Assembly (NCBI RefSeq): GCF_042767895.1
Contig: NC_091565.1
Span: 39,125,789-39,135,788 of the forward strand
Direction: 5' to 3'
Source of the DNA: Penaeus vannamei
Lineage: Eukaryota; Arthropoda; Malacostraca; Decapoda; Penaeidae
Length of the DNA stretch: 10,000 nucleotides
Below, in pieces: positions 1 through 8,765 of the stretch (position 1 is the first letter of the stretch; every line of letters begins with the position of its first letter). The notes beneath the pieces were generated by a model that saw nothing but the letters and a program-made list of their open reading frames with translations, was not told where the DNA came from and ran no database searches. A program made the position numbers and the translations under genes.

Positions 1-179
1 ATCCCATAGCTTTTCAGTACAGAATACTAATGCTCATTCGGTATCCTCTGTCCAGATAATAGATTTTATTTTTTGTGTAGTGAAAATTGGCTGTTTGTTC
101 CCTTAGATTAATGTCATGATATCCATTTATGTGTAAAATGTTTTTTTTTGCGTGAGTGTATGGTAGACTGTGTAGACGC

Positions 180-523
180 AAACACACACACACGCACACA
201 TACACACACACACACACACACATGCACACATACATACACACATACACACACACAGACATACATATTAAAACCGTATCATTTGTCCTATTATTAGTTTTGG
301 TTTTGCTACATACATACACACACACACACACACGCACACACACAGACATAAAATATTAAAACCGTAACATCTGTCCTATTATTAGTTTCGGTTTTGCTAC
401 ATAGTTAACACACACACAGACACACACACACACACACGCACACACACACACACACCGCACACATAAACATAAATATTAAAACCGTATCATCTGTCCTATT
501 ATTAGTTTTGGTTTTGCTACATA
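180..523. repeat. Compound repeat: three 49-bp units alternating with (CA)n
   Basis: Three near-identical 49-bp units lie at 264-312, 355-403 and 475-523. Each begins ATTAAAACCGTA and ends GGTTTTGCTACATA, and differs at only a few bases. They are spaced 91 and 120 bp apart. Each is preceded by an impure (CA)n tract (about 181-262, 314-347 and 408-470). The unit plus its microsatellite has therefore been duplicated as a block, with the CA length changing afterwards. The first 180 bases of the window show no gene. Confidence 0.9.
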
Positions 524-710
524 AAGGCTTTGTCAATATACATGTGAAGAAAAACATTACTGAATTTTATTGTAAAATCCAAGTACAGAAACACCTATAC
601 ATCATCATAAATTATAAAAGAATATAATCATATATAAATCAAACGAGAAACGCAAAACATGCTAGCATTACAAGCTCTAAACTCCACGATGTGTCGCCAT
701 TAATTTCCTC

Positions 711-715
<5 letters not shown>
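524..715 (-). other. Probable 3' UTR and downstream flank
   Basis: AT-rich, mostly non-repetitive sequence between the compound CA repeat and the poly(A) run. It contains the candidate poly(A) signal at 571-566. I see no coding sequence on either strand. The part from about 550 to 715 is probably 3' UTR of the dioxygenase mRNA, by position only. Confidence 0.45.
566..571 (-). promoter_or_regulatory. Candidate poly(A) signal AATAAA
   Basis: On the minus strand this reads AATAAA, about 215 bases after the stop. It is followed by a T-rich stretch (GTAATGTTTTTCTTC) that could serve as the downstream element. It gives a normal-length 3' UTR and is my preferred mRNA end. A second hexamer overlapping the stop codon competes with it. 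Confidence 0.5.

Positions 716-779
<64 letters not shown>
716..779. repeat. Homopolymer: 64 A on plus strand (T in gene sense)
   Basis: An uninterrupted run of 64 A, starting five bases from the AATAAA/stop codon of exon 8. In gene sense it is a poly(U) tract in the 3' UTR. The exact length may be an assembly approximation. I see no duplicated target site that would mark it as a retroposon tail. Confidence 0.9.
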
Positions 780-783
<4 letters not shown>

Positions 784-789
784 TTTATT
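784..789 (-). promoter_or_regulatory. AATAAA hexamer overlapping the stop codon
   Basis: The minus strand reads TTG-AAA-TAA-AATGA, so the TAA stop is the middle of an AATAAA. It is followed four bases later by an unbroken run of 64 T. If used, cleavage would leave almost no 3' UTR. It could equally be chance in A-rich sequence. Confidence 0.35.
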
Positions 790-945
790 TCAAGTCCGCA
801 ACACCGAACTCCTCCTGCAGGCGGCGCCGACGGCAGCGAGCCTCGTCCCAGTCCAGGTAGGAGGACTCGATGTGGCGCTCGCTAAAGGCCTCGTATCCCT
901 CGCGCCCGTGCAGGCAGCGCACGTTGTCCAAGGTCATCATGTCAC
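785..945 (-). CDS. BBOX1: Exon 8 (terminal): distal iron His, 2-oxoglutarate Arg, stop
   Basis: Two bases finish Gly368, then residues 369-420 and a TAA stop at 787-785. Acceptor is CAATCAAG, with a poor pyrimidine tract. DMMTLDN-V-RCLHGREGYEAF (369-388) contains the distal iron ligand H380; human has Trp where this protein has V376. ERHIESSYLDWD (390-401) contains R391, the likely 2-oxoglutarate-binding Arg, and Y397, which matches human cage residue Y366. The tail RRRRLQEEFGVADLK (406-420) ends where the family normally ends, so the C-terminus looks complete. The stop codon lies inside an AATAAA hexamer. Confidence 0.94.
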
Positions 946-3900
946 CTTGATTGGGATCCGAAATTAATAGTTTTAGACCTAAGTTGCAGAACAGGTAGGC
1001 ATTAAATTGATAAGCATTTAAATTGACCGTCACACCTTGCAGAACAGGTAAGCAATAAATTGATAAGCATTAAAATTGACCGTCACACCTTGCAGAACAG
1101 GTAAGAATTAAATCAATAAACATTTAAATTGACCGCCACACCTTGCAGAACAGGTAAGAATTAAACCAATAAACATTTAAATTGACCATCACACCTTGCA
1201 GAACAGGTAAGAATTAAATCAATAATTTAAATTGACCGTCACACCTTGCAGGACAGGTAAGAATTAAACCAATAAACATTTAAATCGACCGTCACACCTT
1301 GCAGAACAGGTAAGAATTAAATCAATAAACATTTAAATCGACCGTCACACCTTGCAGAACAGGTAAGAATTAAACCAATACACATTTAAATTGACCGTCA
1401 CACCTTGCAGGACAGGTAAGAATTAAACCAATAAACATTTAAATCGACCGTCACACCTTGCAGAACAGGTAAGAATTAAGTCAATAAACATTTAAATTGA
1501 CCGTCACACCTTGCAGAACAAGTAAGAATTAAATCAATAAACATTTAAATTGACCGTCACACCTTGCAGAACAGGTAAGAATTAAACCAATAAACATTTA
1601 AATTGACTGTCACACCTTGCAGAACAGGTAAGAATTAAACCAATAAACATTTAAATCGACCGTCACACCTTGCAGAACAGGTAAGAATTAAACCAATAAA
1701 CATCACCCAAATTGACCGTCACACCTTGCAGAACAGGTAAGAATTAAATTGATAAACATTTAAATTGACCGTCACACCTTGCAGAACAGGTAAGAATTAA
1801 ACCAATAAACATTTAAATTGACCGTCACACCTTGCAGAACAGGTAAGAATTAAATTGATAAGCATTTAAATTGACCGTCACACCTTGCAGAACAGGTAAG
1901 AATTAAACCAATAAACATTTAAATTGACCGTCACACCTTGCAGAACAGGTAAGAATTAAATCAATAAACATTTAAATCGACCGTCACACCTTGCAGAACA
2001 GGTAAGAATTAAACCAATAAACATTTAAATTGACCGTCACACCTTGCAGAACAGGTAAGAATTAAATCAATAAACATTTAAATTGACCGTCACACCTTGC
2101 AGAACAGGTAAGAAGTAAACCAATAAGCATTTAAATTGACCGTCACACCTTGCAGAACAGGTAAGAATTAAACCAATAAACATCACCCAAATTGACCATC
2201 ACACCTTGCAGAACAGGTAAGAATTAAATTGATAAGCATTTAAATTGACCGTCAACCCTTGCAGAACAGGTAAGAATTAAATTGATAAGCATTTAAATTG
2301 ACCGTCACACCTTGCAGAACAGGTAAGAATTAAACCAATAAACATCACCCAAATTGACCGTCACACCTTGCAGAACAGGTAAGAATTAAACCAATAAACA
2401 TTTGAATTGACCGTCACACCTCGCAGAACAGGTAAGAATTAAACCAATAAACATTTGAATTGACCGTCACACCTCGCAGAACAGGTAAGAATTAAATCAA
2501 TAAACTTTTAAATTGACCGTCACACCTTGCAGAACAGGTAGGCATTAAATTGATAAGCATTTAAATTGACCGTCACACCTTGCAGGACAGGTAAGAATTA
2601 AATTGATAAGCATTTAAATTGACCGTCACACCTTGCAGAACAGGTAAGAATTAAATTGATAAGCATTTAAATTGACCGTCACACCTTGCAGAACAGGTAA
2701 GAATTAAACCAATAAACATCACCCAAATTGACCGTCACACCTTGCAGAACAGGTAAGAATTAAACCAATAAACATTTAAATTGACCGTCACACCTTGCAG
2801 AACAGGTAAGAATTAAATAAAAAAACATTTAAATTGACCGTCACACCTTGCAGAACAGGTAAGAATTAAATCAATAATTTAAATTGACCGTCACACCTTG
2901 CAGAACAGGTAAGAATTAAACCAATAAACATCACCCAAATTGACCGTCACACCTTGCAGAACAGGTAAGAATTAAATCAAATAAACATTTAAATTGACCG
3001 TCACACCTTGCAGAACAGGTAAGAATTAAACCAATAAACATTTAAATCGACCGTCACACCTTGCAGAACAGGTAAGAATTAAACCAATAAACATTTAAAT
3101 TGACCGTCACACCTTCTAAAATACGTCTACAGAAAGTTCGTGACACTCACCCGTGTCCATCTTGAAGGAGAGAGAATTGTCGTACAAGATGTCGTTGTAG
3201 AGTTTCATGGCAGCGTAGAATTCCTTGACACGGTGGGCGGGGAGGTCGAGGTAGGAGTCTCGTACGGCGTTGTTCACGGACACGCGGCAGACTTCCTTGT
3301 TGCTGTTCAACCTTGAGACAGAAAAGGAGAGATGCATTTCGTTCTTCATGAAATAACGTATCCTGTTCTTCGTGTAGCCGCTCACACACACACAGAAAGA
3401 GAGAGGGAGAGAGAGAGAAAGAGAAAGAGAGAGTAAAAGAAAAGAAAAGAAAAAGGGAAAGGAAAAGGAAAAGGAAATGATAATAATAAAAAAAAAGGAT
3501 AAAAAATGAATAAATAAATAAAAAAAAAGAAAAAAGAAAAAAAAAGAATAAACATAAACATAAACATAAACATAAGAAAATAAGAAAAAAAAAAAAATAA
3601 ATAAAAATAAATACAAATACAAATGAAAATAAAAATAAAAATAAAAACAGAAAATTAATTATGTTTAAAACCTAATATTCCAAACCATACAGTGAAAAAC
3701 CCGACCCTCTCCACCTACGTGAGAATGGGATGCCTCGAGATCTTATAGAACTCGGGCATCTCCCAGCTGTAGTTGGCTTGTCCCTTGTCCCAGAAATAGG
3801 CGTCGGTGGATGTCAGGATATTGAAGGCTTCGTGGTTCGTCTTGCGCAGGATCTCCGCGGCGTAGAGGCCATCGGAAACCACGCTCTCCCCGCCGGTGCC

Positions 3901-6900
3901 GACGTGTTGCTTCACGCAGTGGATGAAGATGATCTGCAACGAGTGAATTTGCGATCATCCATTCTGCTTGATTGATCTCTCTTATCTCTAACGCAGTGGA
4001 TGAGGATGATCTGCAACGAGTGAATTTGCGATCATCCATTCTGCTTGATTAATTTCTCTTATCTCTAACGCAGTGGATGAGGATGGTCTGCAACGAGTGA
4101 ATTTGCGATCATCCATTCTGCTTGATTAATTTCTCTTATCTCTAACGCAGTGGATGAGGATGATCTGCAACGAGTGAATTTGCAATCATCCATTCTGCTT
4201 GATTGATCTCTCTTATCTCTAACGCAGTGGATGGATGAAGATAATCTGCAACGAGTGAATTTGCGATCATCCATTCTGCTTGATTGATCTCTCTTATCTC
4301 TAACGCAGTGGATGAAGATGATCTGCAACGAGTGAATTTGCGATCATCCATTCTGCTTGATTAATTTCTCTTATCTCTAACGCAGTGGATGAGGATGGTC
4401 TGCAACGAGTGAATTTGCGATCATCCATTCTGCTTGATTAATTTCTCTTATCTCTAACGCAGTGGATGAGGATGATCTGCAACGAGTGAATTTGCAATCA
4501 TCCATTCTGCTTGATTGATCTCTCTTATCTCTAACGCAGTGGATGGATGAAGATAATCTGCAACGAGTGAATTTGCGATCATCCATTCTGCTTGATTGAT
4601 CTCTCTTATCTCTAACGCAGTGGATGAGGATGGTCTGCAACGAGTGAATTTGCGATCATCCATTCTGCTTGATTGATCTCTCTTATCTCTAACGCAGTGG
4701 ATGAAGATGATCTGCAACGAGTGAATTTGCAATCATCCATTCTGCTTGATTGATCTCTCTTATCTCTAACGCAGTGGATGGATGAAGATAATCTGCAACG
4801 AGTGAATTTGCGATCATCCATTCTGCTTGATTGATCTCTCTTATCTCTAACGCAGTGGATGAGGATGGTCTGCAACGAGTGAATTTGCGATCATCCATTC
4901 TGCTTGATTGATCTCTCTTATCTCTAACGCAGTGGATGAAGATGATCTGCAACGAGTGAATTTGCGATCATCCATTCTGCTTGATTAATTTCTCTTATCT
5001 CTAACGCAGTGGATGAGGATGGTCTGCAACGAGTGAATTTGCGATCATCCATTCTGCTTGATTGATCTCTCTTATCTCTAACGCAGTGGATGAAGATGAT
5101 CTGCAACGAGTGAATTTGCAATCATCCATTCTGCTTGATTGATCTCTCTTATCTCTAACGCAGTGGATGGATGAAGATGATCTGCAACGAGTGAATTTGC
5201 GATCATCCATTCTGCTTGATTAATTTCTCTTATCTCTAACGCAGTGGATGAGGATGGTCTGCAACGAGTGAATTTGCGATCATCCATTCTGCTTGATTGA
5301 TCTCTCTTATCTCTAACGCAGTGGATGAAGATGATCTGCAACGAGGGAATTTGCGATCATCCATTCTGCTTGGTTGATCTCTTATCTCTATCGTTATCTC
5401 TCTTGAGTGATGGCCACGCATGGATCAGCTGCAGCGACTTTCCAATGCACACTCACAATACACACACACAATACACACACACACAATGCACACACTCACC
5501 CCGGGCATGTGTTCATACTGGGCGAGGTCGTTGTGCATTCCGAGCTTGGCGTTTGTGAAAGCTACGTTGTTCGAATTCGGGCGGTTGATGACGGGAGAAT
5601 GAGGCCTAAAAGGAAGTAAAGGAAATAAATATGAGATAGGCACACTGTAGGAAGAATAGAAGGGATCTATATCTTTGCAGACCGTTCATAAAAATGTGAA
5701 TGAGACAGATATCAATTATGCAAACTGTAGGAGGAATAGGAGGGGTCTATATCTTTACAAACCATTAATAAAAAGTAAATGAAACAAATATCAATTACGC
5801 ATACTATAGAAATGATAAAAGGAATCTATATCTTTGCAAACCATTCATAAAAAAATAAATGAGACAGATATCAATTACTTATACTATAGAAAGAATAAAA
5901 GAAATCTATATCTTTGGAGACCATTCATAAAAAGATGAATGAAACAGATATCAGTTACTCATACTATAGAAAGAATAGAAGGGATCTAGAGCTTTACAAA
6001 CCATTCATAAAAAGTAAATGAAACATATTTCAATTACGCACACTGTAGAGAATAAAAGGAATCTATATCTTTACAAACCATTCATAAAAAAATGAATGAA
6101 ATATATATCAATTGCGCATACTATAGAAAAAATAAAAGGAATCTATATCTTTGCAGACCATTCATAAAAAGTAAATAAGACAATCAATTACGTATACTGT
6201 AGAAAGAATAGGAGGGATCTATATCTTTACAAACGATTCATAAAAAAGTAAATGAGACTGATATCAATTACTCATATTGTAGAAAGAATAGGAGGAATAT
6301 ATATATTTGCAGACCATTCATAAAAAAGTAAGAATAGGAGGAATCCATATCATTTCAAACCCTTCATAAAAAAAGAAGAGAAAAAACAGAACGATGCCAA
6401 ATCTCGACCCCCAACGCACGAGAGACAGCAACCAAGGCCAGAGATACACACATCCCCGCAGATCATAACCGGAGCCGAACTCAAAATGAGACTCGACGAC
6501 ATCAAAGACTCACCCGTAGTGGGAGGGCTTCACGTAGGCGACGTGTTCGATGAGTTCGGGTCCGGCGATGTCTCTGTCGGGGGCGTTCTTGACCATCGCC
6601 GAGCCCTTCTTCTCCATCGTGATGAGCCAGTCCAGCAGCACCCTGTCGTCCTTCAGGAGTGTGTTGTAGTCGTACTCGGCCATGGTATGGTCGGCTCCCC
6701 ACGGCTCCTGGAGGGAGGGAGGGGGCTTGTGAAGACTGGGGATGAGGGAGTTAGTGAGGGAGGGAGGGGGCTTGTGAAGCCTGAGGGAGTGAGTGTGAGT
6801 GAGGGAGGGGACTTACGAAGGCTGAGGGAGTGAGTGTGAGTGAGTGAGGGGACTTGTGAAGGCTGAGGGAGTGAGTGTGAGTGAGGGAGGGAACTTATGA

Positions 6901-7421
6901 AGGCTGAGGCTGAGTGAGTGAGTAAGGTAGTGGAGGCTGAGTAAGTGAGTGAGCGAGTGAGGGGACTTATGAAAGCTGAGGCTGAGTGAGTGAGTGAGGG
7001 GATTTATGAATGCGAGGCTGAGTGAATGAGTGAGGGGATTTATGAATGTGAGGCTGAGTGAGTGAGTGAGGAGACTTACGAAGGCTGAGGCTGAGGGAGT
7101 GAGTGAGGGAGGGGACTTATGAAGGCGAGGCTGAATGCTTCTAGATGAGAAATTTGCATTATATCTTTGTTGTGTAACGAGAGTTTTTAAAAGATGAGGG
7201 AATTTAGTTAAAATTGCGATTTAGAAAATATTTACTCACACAAACCATATGTAGAAAAGGTGCGCAAGCCTTCTACAAGGCAAGATAAGATGCATTTTAA
7301 GTCTTGTTAATAATGTTATATTATCAATATTGATCTATATTATTGCTTCAGACAGAGACAGAGAGACAGAGTGGGAGAAAGAGAGAGAGAGAGAGGGGGG
7401 GGGGGAGATAGATAGATAGAT

Positions 7422-7452
<31 letters not shown>

Positions 7453-8677
7453 CAGAGAGACAGAGAGAGACAGAGACAGAGACAGAGACAGAGACACAGA
7501 GACAGACAGAGACAGAGAGAGAGAAAGAAAGAAAGAAAGCACAATCAAATCCCAAAGACCTTACTCTGGCGAAGGCGAACTGGTTGCGCCGGCGAGCACG
7601 AGCTGTGGGCGAGAAAGCGCGCTCGTGCAGCCACTCGCCCTCGAAGGCGCTCTGGTGGCCGTCGCTCCAGTCGATCGTGACCCCGCCGGTGCTCTCCTGG
7701 GACGAGGTCAAAGGTCAGATTGGGTTATTATTCTCAGTGGTATTAGGAGGTTTGGTGTTATTGTCTCTGGTATTATTATGTTTGGTATTATTATCATAGG
7801 TATTATTATATTTGGTATTATTATCATTGGTATTATTATATCTGGAATTAATATATTTGGTGTTATTATCACTTGTATTATTATGTTTGGTATTATAATC
7901 ACTGGTATTAATATATTTGGTATCATTATCACTGGTATTAATATATTTGATATTATTATCACTGGTACTATTATATCTGGTATTATTATCACTGGAATTA
8001 TTATTTCTGGTAGTATTATCACTGGTATCATTATGTTTGGTATTAGTATCTGGTATTATCATCATTGTTAGCATTATCACTGTTATATCATCACTGTTGG
8101 TATTACAACTGGTATTATTATCACTCGTAGTATTATCAAGAGTAATATGTTACTTTTATTGTTACTGAAATAGGTTATTAATATTACTTTTGTTTATATT
8201 ATTGTTAAATCAGATAATTATTATTACTATAATTTGTATAATCATTAGATCAAATTATTTTCATTAATAGTATTATCATCAACCTTATTATGTTATCATC
8301 ATCATTAACATCATTATCAATGTTATCATTATTATTGTTATTATCATTACTATCAACATTATCATCAATATTATTCTCATCATTACTATTATCATGACTA
8401 TTGATTTTATTGTTGTTAATATAGTTACAATCAACATTCTGATCCAAAGATATATAAATATAATTCAACATAATTTATATCTGAGTAACCCCCCCCCCCC
8501 AAAAAAAAAAAAAGCTTAAAGGGATTTTGGAAACGTTCATTAATCTTATCACTGGAGGTTAATAGGGGCTGAACTAGTTAGCAGAATCATTGACGCAACT
8601 TCAATGATTGTTATCAATTTTGTTATTATCATCCTTATTATTGTTATTATCATTGTTGCTGTTCTCATTATTTATTA

Positions 8678-8765
<88 letters not shown>

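Noticed and set aside
14..359. Open frames over the (CA)n region on both strands
   Set aside because: Cys/Val and His/Thr repeats from a dinucleotide tract; no gene-like composition.
524..779. Retroposon with poly(A) tail on the plus strand
   Set aside because: No recognisable SINE or LINE sequence upstream of the A run and no target-site duplication. The region is better explained as 3' UTR of the minus-strand gene.
3715..3939. Exon 6 as a stand-alone small gene starting at TTG
   Set aside because: The frame match to the dioxygenase family begins exactly after TTGCAG and stops exactly at GTAGGT, and the phases join exons 5 and 7.
981..5390. CRISPR-like array of regular repeats
   Set aside because: The units are contiguous tandem repeats without unique spacers, lie inside introns of a eukaryotic gene, and have no cas genes nearby.
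4065..5421. Many 60-92 residue open frames across the 77/81-bp array (IHCVRDKRDQSSRMDDRKF and shifted versions)
   Set aside because: They are frames of the repeat itself. All three frames are open for one or two units and end at the same TAG. Only the first few residues derive from a real exon.
7625..8080. Ile-rich and Asn/Thr-rich open frames on both strands (up to 148 residues)
   Set aside because: They come from the 15-bp ATT-type repeat, whose length is a multiple of three. There is no sequence complexity, splice or start support.
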